Assembly (NCBI RefSeq): GCF_029023785.1
Contig: NZ_CP118955.1
Location: 1,176,501 to 1,240,500, forward strand
Length of the DNA: 64,000 nt
Source: Enterococcus faecium
GTDB lineage: Bacteria; Bacillota; Bacilli; Lactobacillales; Enterococcaceae
Direction of reading: 5' to 3'
Below the pieces are notes generated by a model, which searched no databases, was not told where the DNA came from, and worked only from the letters and a program-made list of their open reading frames with translations. The position numbers were made by a program, and so were the translations under genes. Positions 26,788-35,545 of the stretch are shown here, piece by piece. How positions within the stretch are numbered: position 1 is the first letter of the stretch; every line of letters starts with the position of its first letter.

Positions 26788-26800
26788 AGGAGGAGGACAC

Positions 26801-27634
26801 ATGGAAACATTAAGTGTAGTACAAAGTTTGTTGATTGCTTTATGGGTAGCCGCGGTTATGTCCCGCTGGTTAGGTGGAGGAGCCACGTTGACCTTACGTT
26901 TTTCTCCTTTGATGACTGGATTAGTCGTCGGGTTGATCATGGGGGAAGTTGCACAAGCGATGATTGTTACAGCCGCTTTGCAAATGATTTATATGGGGGT
27001 TTTTTCTCCAGGAGGATCAATGCCAGCTGAACCATCTATTGCAGCAGCTATCGCAGTACCAGTCGCATTATTAGGGGATCTGTCGCCAGAAGCAGCGATT
27101 GCCGTTGCGGTGCCAGTCGGATTGCTCGGAAGTTACTTGTATCAGTTTCGTTTTTTCATCAATACTTTTTTAGGTAAATATACAGACAAAGCTGTAGAAG
27201 ATTTGAATACAAAAGCTATGGCCCGATCAATTATTCTTTATCCAACGGTTGCCTCATTTTTATTATTCGTTCCGCTTGTTTTCATTGCTTTATATTTAGG
27301 GGCGCCATTGATCGCTGATGTAATCAAAGCTTTAGAGGGAACAGTCGTTATCCACATTCTTGAAGTAGTAGGTGGAGGGTTAGCGGCAATCGGTATCGCG
27401 ACAACTGTATACGTTATCGGTCGAAAAGATTATCTGGTCTTTTTCTTCCTTGCTTATTTTATGAGTGTTGTTTTGAAATCTTTAGATATTACGATGGTTA
27501 CTTATGCCATTTTTGGGATTATTATCGCTTTGATCTTTGTCCAGTCGCAAAAAGGGAAACAAGTACAGCCTGCCACAAGCAATAACAATTCAGCATCTTT
27601 TGATGACGAAGATGACTATGATGACGGATTTTAA
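26801..27634 (+). CDS. PTS mannose/fructose/sorbose-family transporter subunit IIC
   Basis: A 277-residue polytopic protein of EII-Man type. AALQMIYMGVFSPGGSMPAEPSIAAAIAVPVALL is the signature block. With the IID that follows it forms the membrane channel. GGAGGAGG precedes the ATG. A short acidic C-terminal tail (DDEDDYDDGF) is unusual. Third part of the operon. Confidence 0.92.
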   Translation: METLSVVQSLLIALWVAAVMSRWLGGGATLTLRFSPLMTGLVVGLIMGEVAQAMIVTAALQMIYMGVFSPGGSMPAEPSIAAAIAVPVALLGDLSPEAAIAVAVPVGLLGSYLYQFRFFINTFLGKYTDKAVEDLNTKAMARSIILYPTVASFLLFVPLVFIALYLGAPLIADVIKALEGTVVIHILEVVGGGLAAIGIATTVYVIGRKDYLVFFFLAYFMSVVLKSLDITMVTYAIFGIIIALIFVQSQKGKQVQPATSNNNSASFDDEDDYDDGF

Positions 27635-27651
27635 TTTAGGAGGAATGGGAA

Positions 27652-28509
27652 ATGGCTGAAATAATGGATAATCAAACAGGTGCTCCTGAAGAAATCACGA
27701 AAAAAGATGTAACAAAAGCCTATCTGAGATGGCATTTTGCAAACGAAATTCCTCACTCTTTTGAACGTTACTTGGCGCCATCACTACTATACGGAATGAT
27801 GCCAATCTTGAAAAAACTTTATAAAGATGAAGACTCTTTAAAAGCAGCATATAAACGGCAGTTACTGTTCTTCAACACTCAATTAAGCTGGGGTGGCGGT
27901 GTGATTACTGGCCTAATGTCTTCTATGGAACAGCAAAGAGCAGAAGAAGAGTATGAAGAAAAAGAGATCTTGATGCAGGATGACTTGATGTATAACACGA
28001 AAGCGGGATTGATGGGGGCACTAGCAGGAATCGGAGATGCAATCGATTCAGGAACCGTCCAATATATTTTTATCGCAATCGCGGTACCTTGGGCACAACA
28101 GGGAAGTCCTTTAGGCGCACTTTTTCCTTTTATCTGCTTTGGGTTGTATCAGGTTTTACTAGGGGTATTTTTCGCAAGACAAGCTTTCACTATGGGCCGT
28201 AATGCTACAGGCCTAATGCAAAACACTGGTGTTCAGACAGCGATTGAAATGCTATCAGTTTTAGGGTTGTTTATGATGGGGGTGCTTGCGGGAAACTATG
28301 TAAAAGTAGAATCTTCATTGAAATTTGCGATATCCGGACGTGAGTTTGTTATCCAGGAAATTCTTGATCAAATCGTGCCAGGGATATTACCTTTAGCTGT
28401 CGTAATGGGTGTGTACTTGTTCTATACGAAAAAAGGATTGAAAGTCACACAAGCATTATTATGGCTGACTGGAATATTAATTGTGCTAGCAGGAATCGGT
28501 ATTTTATAA
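27652..28509 (+). CDS. PTS mannose/fructose/sorbose-family transporter subunit IID
   Basis: A 285-residue IID. An N-terminal cytoplasmic region (LRWHFANEIPHSFERYLAPSLLYGMMPILKKLY) is followed by LMGALAGIGDAIDSGTVQYIFIAIA and a C-terminal membrane helix bundle. It is paired with IIC, as always in the mannose family. GGAGG ribosome site. Confidence 0.93.
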   Translation: MAEIMDNQTGAPEEITKKDVTKAYLRWHFANEIPHSFERYLAPSLLYGMMPILKKLYKDEDSLKAAYKRQLLFFNTQLSWGGGVITGLMSSMEQQRAEEEYEEKEILMQDDLMYNTKAGLMGALAGIGDAIDSGTVQYIFIAIAVPWAQQGSPLGALFPFICFGLYQVLLGVFFARQAFTMGRNATGLMQNTGVQTAIEMLSVLGLFMMGVLAGNYVKVESSLKFAISGREFVIQEILDQIVPGILPLAVVMGVYLFYTKKGLKVTQALLWLTGILIVLAGIGIL

Positions 28510-28530
28510 AAAGAAGGGAACGTGAATAAG

Positions 28531-29040
28531 ATGGGTGTAGTCAATTTAGCGCGTGTGGATGAGCGTTTGATCCATGGGCAAGTAATGGTAACGTTATCTC
28601 AAAAAAGTGGAGTGAATTCCATTTTTGTTGTAGACGAAGTTGTAGCAAAAGATAAATTTATGAGAGATCTTTACAAAAATGCAGGAAGCCGTACAGGACA
28701 AAAAACAATTGTCATTACACCAGAGAAAGCTAAATTCTATTGGGATGAATATCAATTTAAAGAATACAATTGTATTTTGATCGCAAAAACAGTCCAAACG
28801 ATTTACGACTTAGTAAAACACGGAATCCCCATGGAAGAATTGAATATTGGAGGGATTGCTCAAAAAAATCCTGATACAGATCTTTTAGTGACGAAATCTG
28901 TTTATTTAAATAAATCAGATGCTGAAAAATTGAAAGAAATGAATGAACAATATGGCGTAAAGAATATTTATTTTCAAGCCACTCCATCTGCACCTAAAAC
29001 AGGATTAAAAGATGTATTGAACAAGTTTGATTTGTCATAA
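28531..29040 (+). CDS. PTS mannose/fructose/sorbose-family transporter subunit IIB
   Basis: 169 residues. The phosphorylated histidine lies in LARVDERLIHGQVMV near the N-terminus, the classic IIB site. It accepts phosphate from IIA and passes it to the sugar. ATG 28531 is preferred to GTG 28522, which is only three bases from GAAGGG. Confidence 0.92.
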   Translation: MGVVNLARVDERLIHGQVMVTLSQKSGVNSIFVVDEVVAKDKFMRDLYKNAGSRTGQKTIVITPEKAKFYWDEYQFKEYNCILIAKTVQTIYDLVKHGIPMEELNIGGIAQKNPDTDLLVTKSVYLNKSDAEKLKEMNEQYGVKNIYFQATPSAPKTGLKDVLNKFDLS

Positions 29041-29076
29041 ACAAATGCTTAGAAAAAAGATAAAGAGGGCGAAAAA

Positions 29077-29943
29077 ATGAAGAAGAACGAGCTGTTTCGT
29101 GATTGGGAATTTCGTTATCGCTATATTTACCGTAAGCGCCGTACAAAAAAGAGTAAACAGCGTTTTCTTTCAGCATTAGTATCAGATATTTACAGTATGA
29201 GAACAGATGTGACAGTCACTGCTTACGATACGCTAGCCTACCGATCAAAAAATATTTATGTTGGAGATATCGAAAAAGCAGAGAAAGTTATCTGTACTTA
29301 TTACGATACACCCGTTCATGCATTAGGAAGTTATTTCATGTTTGATTGGAAAGACCAAAGGAAAAAAACAATCTACTCTATATTATTGTCCTTCATTTTG
29401 TTGTTCAGTTTAGGTTGGTGGGGAATGATGATATATAACAAAAATCCTCATCACGTATTCGATCTGCTATCCGTACAAACAGGTATCACTGTACTAGCAT
29501 TTGGGAGCTACTTTTTCTTATTGGGAAAAGCAGCTCGCGGATGGCCTAGCAGACAAACTTTTATTCGAAATACTTCATCCATATTAACGATGCTAGAAAT
29601 GATCCGTACGATTGATGATCCGAGTGTAGCGTATGCGTTTGTTGATGAAGGCTGTTATGGAGAAAAGGGCTTAGACAGCGTGAGATCGGGTATGAAAAAA
29701 GAGGCTATTCTTTTTTATCTAGACTCTGTTGGGGCAGATACACCGCTACAGTTTTCGGGAAATTATTTTTCAAATAAAGAACAGTGGCTGAAACAAGTTG
29801 ATAAGTTGAAAGAAAAAAACGTCAATTATATTTTTAGTGCAAGAAAAAAGCAAGCGCAGTTCTTCTATTTGACCAAAACAGATTTACGAGGGAAAACATT
29901 TAATTGGCAAAATGCCAATCAGATTATTGCTCTTTTTCGATAA
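29077..29943 (+). CDS. Membrane protein with degenerate M28 peptidase-like fold
   Basis: 288 residues, not assigned to a named family. Order: basic N-terminus; VICTYYDTP (residues 71-79), like the HxD block of M28 zinc peptidases but with Tyr for His; two membrane helices (about 98-120 and 135-152) inserted; NTSSILTMLEMIR (165-177), like the DNxSG helix; FVDEGCYGEKGLDSV (188-202), like the EExGxxGS block with Asp-Glu; and FYLDSVGAD (213-221), like the ligand block. Most zinc ligands are lost, so it is probably not a peptidase. It sits between PTS IIB and IIA, so it likely helps or regulates this transporter. Inference only. Confidence 0.7.
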   Translation: MKKNELFRDWEFRYRYIYRKRRTKKSKQRFLSALVSDIYSMRTDVTVTAYDTLAYRSKNIYVGDIEKAEKVICTYYDTPVHALGSYFMFDWKDQRKKTIYSILLSFILLFSLGWWGMMIYNKNPHHVFDLLSVQTGITVLAFGSYFFLLGKAARGWPSRQTFIRNTSSILTMLEMIRTIDDPSVAYAFVDEGCYGEKGLDSVRSGMKKEAILFYLDSVGADTPLQFSGNYFSNKEQWLKQVDKLKEKNVNYIFSARKKQAQFFYLTKTDLRGKTFNWQNANQIIALFR

Positions 29944-29976
29944 GTAAAAAGTGCAAAACAAGGAGTGAGAAGACTA

Positions 29977-30420
29977 ATGTTGGAAATCATGATCGTTACA
30001 CATGGTAAGTTGAGCGAAGGACTGAAAGATGCGGCGGAAGTAATTGTCGGGACATCGAGCCATATTGAAACAATGTGCTTAGAGTCTGGGGAGGACATCC
30101 AAACATTCGGAGAGAAGGTCAAAGAAAAATTAACTATGATCAACACAGCAGAACCCATGCTAGTATTTGTTGATCTAATTAGCGCAAGTCCGTACAATCA
30201 AGCGCTCTTGGCAGTCAATGAACTGACTGAAGAAAAGAAAGCAGCCACTTATGTCATAGGGGGCGTGAATCTGCCAATGTTGTTAGAAGCAATCAATCAT
30301 CAGATGCTTCACACACCGATAGAAGAAGCGGTGGAACAAATTGTCAAACAAGGAAAAGATAATTTAACTGTTTGGCATGCTTCAGCGGAAGAAAAAAAAT
30401 TAGATGAGGACGATTTTTAG
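29977..30420 (+). CDS. PTS mannose/fructose/sorbose-family transporter subunit IIA
   Basis: A 147-residue IIA. The phospho-histidine is in IMIVTHGKLSEGL close to the N-terminus, and LVFVDLISASPYNQAL and GGVNLPMLLEA follow. ATG 29977 has GGAG at the right distance; GTG 29965 lies on top of that site. It completes the IIC-IID-IIB-IIA set. Confidence 0.92.
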   Translation: MLEIMIVTHGKLSEGLKDAAEVIVGTSSHIETMCLESGEDIQTFGEKVKEKLTMINTAEPMLVFVDLISASPYNQALLAVNELTEEKKAATYVIGGVNLPMLLEAINHQMLHTPIEEAVEQIVKQGKDNLTVWHASAEEKKLDEDDF

Positions 30421-30436
30421 AAGGAAGGCTGAAAAG

Positions 30437-31522
30437 ATGAAGTGGGGATTTAGATGGTATGGTGAAAAAGGGGATTCGATCCCATTAAAATATGTTCGCC
30501 AAATACCGGGAATAAATGGGATAATTGGAACTTTGCTGACTAAAATGCCTGGAGATGTTTGGGAGATTTCAGAAATTGAGGAGTTGAAAGCATCTGTTGA
30601 GAGCCAAGGACTGGAACTGCTTGGAATTGAAAGTGTAGCGATCCACGATGCAATCAAGGCAGGGACAGATGAACGAGATTACTATATTGATAACTATATA
30701 CGAACAATCAAAAACTTGTCTCGATGTGGGGTTCGATTGATTTGTTATAGCTTCAAACCAATTTTTGGATGGGCGAAAACTGATTTGTTTAATGAAAACA
30801 ACGATGGAAGCTATTCTCTTTTATACGATCAGAAAATCGTCGATCAGATGGAGCCAGGAGAAATGTATCAATTGATACACAGCCAGTCAAAGGGATTCAA
30901 ATTGCCGGGTTGGGAAGAAGAACGGTTGAAAAAATTCGCTCAGCTGGAAAAACTGTATGAAGGAATGACCGAAGAAGAATTATTTGAAAATCTGACTTAT
31001 TTTTTAGAAAAAGTGATTCCAGTGTGCGAAAAAGCAGATGTAAAAATGGCTATCCATCCAGATGATCCGCCATGGGAACTTTTTGGTTTTCCTAGAGTGA
31101 CGAAAAATCTTGGCGACTTGAAGAAAATTCTAAATGCAGTAGATTCTCCATATAATGGACTAACGCTGTGCACAGGATCTTTAGGGGCAAATCCGGAAAA
31201 CGATTTAGTTGAAATCATCCATGAGGTAGGTTCGCGCATCCATTTTGTCCACTTCAGAAACGTGGAGTTTTTAGGAGAAAGAAAGTTCAAAGAAACGGCA
31301 CATCCCTCTACAGAAGGCTCCCTTGATATGTATCATATTATGAAAGCGTTGGTGCAAGAAGGGTTCGACGGTCCTATACGCCCTGATCATGGTAGAACCG
31401 TGTGGGGTGAAGTGGCTATGCCTGGATATGGCCTGTATGATCGTGCAATGGGACTCACTTACATGCAAGGTCTATATGAGGCGATAAGTAAGGAAAAACC
31501 ACTGGGAGAGCATTATGAATAA
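30437..31522 (+). CDS. uxuA: Mannonate dehydratase
   Basis: A 361-residue TIM-barrel dehydratase that converts D-mannonate to 2-keto-3-deoxygluconate. MKWGFRWYGEKG at the start, MAIHPDDPPWELFGFPRV, LTLCTGSLGANPEND, HFVHFRN and RPDHGRTVWGE carry the metal and catalytic residues of UxuA. The sequence lies in an operon without uxuB, kdgK or kdgA; these would have to be elsewhere. It fits uptake of a sugar acid or a derivative by the PTS. Overlaps the HAD gene by eight bases. Confidence 0.93.
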   Translation: MKWGFRWYGEKGDSIPLKYVRQIPGINGIIGTLLTKMPGDVWEISEIEELKASVESQGLELLGIESVAIHDAIKAGTDERDYYIDNYIRTIKNLSRCGVRLICYSFKPIFGWAKTDLFNENNDGSYSLLYDQKIVDQMEPGEMYQLIHSQSKGFKLPGWEEERLKKFAQLEKLYEGMTEEELFENLTYFLEKVIPVCEKADVKMAIHPDDPPWELFGFPRVTKNLGDLKKILNAVDSPYNGLTLCTGSLGANPENDLVEIIHEVGSRIHFVHFRNVEFLGERKFKETAHPSTEGSLDMYHIMKALVQEGFDGPIRPDHGRTVWGEVAMPGYGLYDRAMGLTYMQGLYEAISKEKPLGEHYE

Positions 31523-32228
31523 AATCAAGCTCTTCATCTTTGATATGGATGGCCTTTTATTAGAAACTGGACGTTTAGCTTATCGTGCTTATGTAAAATC
31601 AGCACAAAAGTATGATTATGAAATGCGTAAGGAAGTCTATTATTTACTAACTGGCCAAACAGAAATGGCGATAAGAGAACAAATGGGCATTTTGTACGGA
31701 GAAGATGTTCCATATATCAAATGGCGAGAAGCAATCAATCAATATAAAGAAAAAATCGTGAAAGAAGATAAGAGAGTATATACGAAAAAAGGAGCAGAAG
31801 AAATTTTATCTTTTGCAAAAGAAAGAGGAATCCATACAATCGTGGCTTCGTCTAATACACGGGTAAAAGTAGAAATGTATTTAAAAATGGAAAATCTATA
31901 TGCCTTGTTTGATCAAATCATTTCAGGGGATGATGTAAAAAAAGGAAAGCCGGAACCAGAGATCTTTTTGAAAGCTTGTTCAAAAATGAATATTCCTCCA
32001 AGTGAAGCACTTGTATTTGAAGACTCGATTGCAGGGATCGAAGCAGCAAGGCGAGCGGGCATTTTGTCTTTTCTCATCAAAGATCATTTGATAGGGTTGC
32101 CCGATCATAATGGGAAGCATAAGTTGAAAGTAGATGTAAGTTTATATGAATCCAATAAAGCAGACTATGAATTTTATGACCTGCATCAAGCAAAACGATT
32201 TTTAGAAAGTAAAGGGTTGTATCTCTAA
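31515..32228 (+). CDS. HAD-superfamily hydrolase, beta-phosphoglucomutase type
   Basis: 237 residues. Motif I FDMDGLLLETG, motif II VASSNTR, Lys and motif III in KKGKPEPEIF and VFEDSIAGIEAA. The cap follows motif I. As a sugar phosphatase it could remove the phosphate added by the PTS, giving free mannonate or a precursor for UxuA. It is the last gene and overlaps uxuA. Confidence 0.88.
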   Translation: MNKIKLFIFDMDGLLLETGRLAYRAYVKSAQKYDYEMRKEVYYLLTGQTEMAIREQMGILYGEDVPYIKWREAINQYKEKIVKEDKRVYTKKGAEEILSFAKERGIHTIVASSNTRVKVEMYLKMENLYALFDQIISGDDVKKGKPEPEIFLKACSKMNIPPSEALVFEDSIAGIEAARRAGILSFLIKDHLIGLPDHNGKHKLKVDVSLYESNKADYEFYDLHQAKRFLESKGLYL

Positions 32229-32261
32229 TAAAGAGGACTATTTTCTAGTCCTCTTTATTTA
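32229..32261 (+). terminator. Terminator of the PTS/mannonate operon
   Basis: AAGAGGACTA/TAGTCCTCTT stem followed by TATTTATT. Confidence 0.85.
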
Positions 32262-32356
32262 TTGTCCTGCACGACTGAGGGAACAGATGAAAAAGAAGTA
32301 ATTTTTTATTTTGAAGTATCTACCTTATTTGTAGTGAACAATTTAGAACAAACACA

Positions 32357-32396
32357 AAACGCATCTACTGTTATCTACCAGTAGATGCGTTTAAAG
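32357..32396. terminator. Hairpin between convergent genes
   Basis: AACGCATCTACTG pairs with CAGTAGATGCGTT; T-rich on the minus strand. Confidence 0.6.
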
Positions 32397-32434
32397 AGAA
32401 GAACGAGAATCGTCCATATGAGGGTTTCCACTCC

Positions 32435-32584
32435 TTATGCAGATTTTTTTAATTCTTGCACTGCTTGTTCGATCGTAACACCTGTCGCTACATGATTGGT
32501 ATTTTCTTTGTCAAAAACGACAAATAGATTCAAATCTGTATCCAAGGTTACTCGATATTGTATATCTTTGTTATAGAATGTCAT
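32435..32584 (-). CDS. Small protein with HicB-like N-terminal fold (49 aa)
   Basis: AAAGGAG lies seven bases before ATG 32584. The product YRVTLDTDLNLFVVF...VATGVTIEQAVQELKKSA has the three-strand-one-helix pattern with G-x-T-x-E-A-x-x-x-L found in HicB antitoxins, but lacks the DNA-binding tail and has no HicA neighbour. Function unknown. Confidence 0.6.
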   Translation of the reverse strand: MTFYNKDIQYRVTLDTDLNLFVVFDKENTNHVATGVTIEQAVQELKKSA

Positions 32585-32824
32585 AGCCATTCTCCTTTCT
32601 TTAAATACTTGCTGAAAGGCAACGAACGCGTTGATAACGAAATTCCATTTATAAGTATACCACCAATTGAAAGGTTTTCATAGTTAAGAAATTTTAAAGT
32701 CAAAAGTTGCAGATAAAAGCAAATAAACAAGAAAACAAAAAGTGAATCAATCGCGGTTATTCAACTTTTTCTTCGATTCGAAGACAATAGAAGACAATGA
32801 ATTTTATATTTCATTGCATTATCC

Positions 32825-32853
32825 TTGTGTTATTAGAAAAAGCATGATATATT
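32825..32853 (+). promoter_or_regulatory. Promoter of cold-shock gene 2
   Basis: TTGTGT (32825-32830), 17 bases, TATATT (32848-32853); matches the first csp promoter. Confidence 0.7.
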
Positions 32854-32859
32854 AAATGA

Positions 32860-32979
32860 GTAATCTATTTTGAAACGTAATTTGAGCGATATATCTACAT
32901 AGATAAAACTCCTTTTGCCTATCAAATATTTATTGCAACGAAAAAACGTACATTGATACGTATCAGGAGGAATTTATTT
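32860..32979 (+). promoter_or_regulatory. Conserved long 5' leader of cold-shock gene 2
   Basis: About 120 untranslated bases sharing TTTTGAAACGTAAT, TGAGCGATATAT, AAAACTCCTTTT and ATACGTATCAGGAGGAA with the leader at 980-1094. Spacing between blocks is kept. Confidence 0.6.
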
Positions 32980-33180
32980 ATGAATAACGGTACAGTAAAA
33001 TGGTTCAACGCAGACAAAGGTTTTGGCTTTATCACTGGTGAAGATGGAAATGATGTATTTGCACATTTTTCAGCTATCCAAGGTGACGGCTTCAAAACTT
33101 TAGAAGAAGGCCAAGCAGTGTCTTACGATGTTGAAGATGGTCAACGTGGCCCTCAAGCAACAAACATTGTTAAAGCTTAA
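32980..33180 (+). CDS. Cold-shock protein, CspA family (second copy)
   Basis: 66 residues, single cold-shock domain with KGFGFIT and DVFAHF. It differs from the first copy at only a few positions (NADKG for NSDKG, an extra C-terminal Ala). The ATG at 32980, not 32953, has AGGAGG at the right distance. Own promoter, leader and terminator. Confidence 0.95.
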   Translation: MNNGTVKWFNADKGFGFITGEDGNDVFAHFSAIQGDGFKTLEEGQAVSYDVEDGQRGPQATNIVKA

Positions 33181-33195
33181 TAAAAATTGACTTTT

Positions 33196-33228
33196 AACCG
33201 TCTTTTCGAAAGAAAAGACGGTTTTTTT
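33196..33228 (+). terminator. Terminator of cold-shock gene 2
   Basis: AACCGTCTTTTC/GAAAAGACGGTT stem with seven T. Confidence 0.9.
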
Positions 33229-33304
33229 GTACGAAAAAATTCATTGGTCGTTGAATGGGCTGAATAGTAGTGTATAAAACAATTTTGTGGAGCGTGAAGC
33301 TTTT

Positions 33305-33605
33305 ATGGTAGAGGAAAATACGAATAAAGTGATGTTGATAAAAAGATTCCTATCTTGAATATGAATCGAGATGTCTTGAAAATGAATGAGTTTGACCAAT
33401 CATTATCCTATCGAAATTTACAGTTTCGTTCGATTGGTCTGTCAATTAATGAAAAAGTAAAAAAGAATATGTTCTAGGAAGAGGGCGGCACATCTAAATT
33501 TTTAAGTAACGGACAGTTCAAATATCAAGCATTGAAAGAGGCTATCCTACTGTTTGAAGGAATACGAATATATAAAAACGACAAAGAGGAAAAAGTAGTT
33601 CATTA
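33305..33605 (+). pseudogene. Remnant of an unknown protein gene
   Basis: MVEENTNKV breaks off by frameshift. The other frame continues DKKIPILNMNRDVLKMNEFDQ to VKKNMF, a TAG stop, and EEGGTSKFLSNGQFKY to KEEKVVH at 33605. Two lesions. I do not recognise the family. Confidence 0.5.
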
Positions 33606-33616
33606 AATCCCTTCAA

Positions 33617-33668
33617 GTGATGAAAGAATGAGATCTAATAAAACCTGATCTTTCATCTGTTTTTTTAA
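33617..33668 (+). terminator. Hairpin after the remnant
   Basis: GATGAAAGA/TCTTTCATC stem with inner GATC pairs, followed by seven T. Confidence 0.7.
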
Positions 33669-33876
33669 TAACGTAATAATTTTTTTATTTTTTGTGCTTT
33701 CGCCGTTATTGTAGAGTGATTTAGCATTCTTATTTTTAAAAATAACTGTGTTATATATTAAAAAAGGCATAATAGTTATAAGCTTTTTTAAAGAATATTT
33801 AGAAATTATTAATTTTCGTCTGAAAACAAAAAAAGAAAGCGTTATTATTTTAGTCTATTTTCAGGGGGGTAACCTT

Positions 33877-34311
33877 ATGATAAAAAAACTATTTTTACTA
33901 TCAATATTAACGCTAGCAATGGCAGGTTGTTCTGACTCTGGCTTAGCAACTGAACTGATCACAAAATCAACTGAAGCCACGACAGAGGAGTTAAAATGTG
34001 GAAACGATCACAGTGACTACAGAGGCTTAAATCGACGATGCATGGGAATATTAGGCAGAAGCAATTGTAAGCATCGATGTAGTAATCGAAGAAGGTGTGG
34101 AAGAAGCAACAGAAAAATCAAAAGAAAGATCAAAAGAAGCAATCTGTGCTGTGCATCGTATACAGACGTCGAAGATGCGGTACTTTTAAACCACGTCAGG
34201 AGATGTTCATTTATGTCTAGGGAAGTTGGCGATGAACCAAAACTAGAGTACGCTTTTAGTTTTGCACGTGAGGATGAAGATAACCCTAAAACTTACGACA
34301 TTTTAGCTTGA
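33877..34311 (+). pseudogene. Broken lipoprotein gene
   Basis: GGGGGG precedes ATG 33877. A signal peptide with lipobox AMAGC and the linker TKSTEATTEE are clear. From about 33995 the reading frame turns into an improbable Cys/Arg-rich stretch, while the next frame reads VETITVTTEA, a stop, DDAWEY, a stop, and AEAIVSIDVVIEEG, which looks natural. The C-terminus (DEPKLEYAFSFARED) is back in the first frame. At least two indels and two stops. Confidence 0.6.
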
Positions 34312-34371
34312 TCTAAGATGGTTAAAGCTTTTTAATGAAGTAAGAGGAGATAGAAGGCTTTTCTAGTTATA

Positions 34372-34737
34372 TTAGGTAAGATAAATTCCTTTTTGCTCCA
34401 AATTTGCTAAACATTCTGCTAGATAAACTTCATCGTGTTCCGGATAAATCGGCACGTTGCGCTCTACAGTAGGTAAATCAAAAAATGCTTCGCATGATTT
34501 GCCACGATACATAGGATTTTTCCACTCTGGTGCTGGGCTGTAACCACGTTTTTCCATTTCATCCATGACAAGCTGATGATATTGGAATAATCTATAAGGA
34601 GAATAGTGAAAAACATAATCCACAGTAGCATGTTTCTTTCCCCAGCCATTTCCTCTTAATGCACAGCATTCCCGATGTTGTCCTAAAAGCTGTTGACGAG
34701 GAAGCTTTGAAATCAATTTTTCATGCCATAATCGCAT
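34372..34737 (-). CDS. Pyrimidine-dimer glycosylase-like protein (TIGR02328 type)
   Basis: 121 residues. MRLWHEKLISKLPRQQLLGQHRECCALRGNGWGKKHATVDYVF is the signature start, with HxLxxxLP-type and Thr/Glu residues related to T4 endonuclease V (Pyr_excise). YSPAPEWKNPMYRGK follows. DNA-repair function is inferred from the distant similarity and has not been shown for this branch. GGAG precedes the ATG. Confidence 0.8.
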   Translation of the reverse strand: MRLWHEKLISKLPRQQLLGQHRECCALRGNGWGKKHATVDYVFHYSPYRLFQYHQLVMDEMEKRGYSPAPEWKNPMYRGKSCEAFFDLPTVERNVPIYPEHDEVYLAECLANLEQKGIYLT

Positions 34738-34785
34738 AGAAATGTCTCCTTTATATATAGATTGTTAACCTTAGACGTTAAATGA

Positions 34786-34811
34786 AAAAACCAGCACCAA
34801 GGCTGGAAAAA
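34786..34811 (-). terminator. Terminator of XRE gene
   Basis: CCAGC/GCTGG stem with six T on the minus strand. Confidence 0.7.
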
Positions 34812-34812
34812 A

Positions 34813-35058
34813 TCACTTCAGTTTGCTTGCTGTTTCTGAGCGACCAATTAGGTAATCAACGGAAATATCGTAAAAGTCAGCGATATAGATTAATTCAATG
34901 ATGCTTGGAATTTCTTCTCCTTCTTCGTACTTACGATATTTGAATAAAGGAATACTTAAAGCGCTAGAAACAGCTACTTGAGATAAAGATCGGCCAGTTC
35001 TTAAGAAATTCAGACGACAACGTAAAGTATCCAGTAAAATAGCTTCTTCGATACTCAT
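34813..35058 (-). CDS. XRE-family helix-turn-helix regulator
   Basis: 81 residues. LRTGRSLSQVAVSSALSIPLFKYRKYEEGEEIPSIIELIYIADFYDISVDYLIGR is a complete Cro/C1-type domain; the usual Gln at the start of helix 3 is replaced, so DNA recognition may be unusual. AAAGGTG precedes the ATG. Partner genes are not evident. Confidence 0.88.
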   Translation of the reverse strand: MSIEEAILLDTLRCRLNFLRTGRSLSQVAVSSALSIPLFKYRKYEEGEEIPSIIELIYIADFYDISVDYLIGRSETASKLK

Positions 35059-35127
35059 TTAATCACCTTTCATTATAGTAGAATAGTTATAATGACTATA
35101 GAAAGCTACACATGCAATCAATAGTAC

Positions 35128-35382
35128 TCAATGTTTTTTATTTAAACGTATCAAATAAAGAATGACGATCAATAAAGACAAAACCAGTCCTGATAATTCT
35201 TCTATAAAAACACTATCGGGTTCAAAGTAGTTGTAATTAAAAACTTTCCACATAAAGTAGATAGCCGGAAGAGTCAAAATAGCTAAATAAAACCGTTCTT
35301 TGTTCCAATTCATAAGATAAACAATACTTGCGACCAGTGCGACCGCAGGCACCCAAAACAAAACTCTCACCAACGTAATCAT
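35128..35382 (-). CDS. Small membrane protein, paralog family member 4
   Basis: 84 residues: MITLVRVLFWVPAV, a short basic loop (NWNKERFYLAIL), LPAIYFMWKVFNYNYF, then a last hydrophobic segment ending RLNKKH. GAGGAG precedes ATG. The length and pattern equal those of the gene at 265-519, and more loosely of those at 5436 and 5844. Here the paralog stands 30 kb away from the others, next to a second small membrane gene. Function unknown. Confidence 0.65.
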   Translation of the reverse strand: MITLVRVLFWVPAVALVASIVYLMNWNKERFYLAILTLPAIYFMWKVFNYNYFEPDSVFIEELSGLVLSLLIVILYLIRLNKKH

Positions 35383-35485
35383 GTAACGGACTCCTCAACG
35401 ATTCATATAATAAAAGATAACATGTTATTGCATACATCACAAATGAAATGCTAGGAAAATAAAAGAAGAATAGATCAATGAAAAA

Positions 35486-35536
35486 TGAAAAAGCAGAACA
35501 GTTTTCTGCTGATAAGCAGGAACTGTTCCGCTGAAT
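35486..35536 (-). terminator. Terminator hairpin
   Basis: GAACAGTT / AACTGTTC stem with a second inner hairpin (CTGCT/AGCAG); T-rich on the minus strand. Confidence 0.55.
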
Positions 35537-35545
35537 GTGTCTTAT

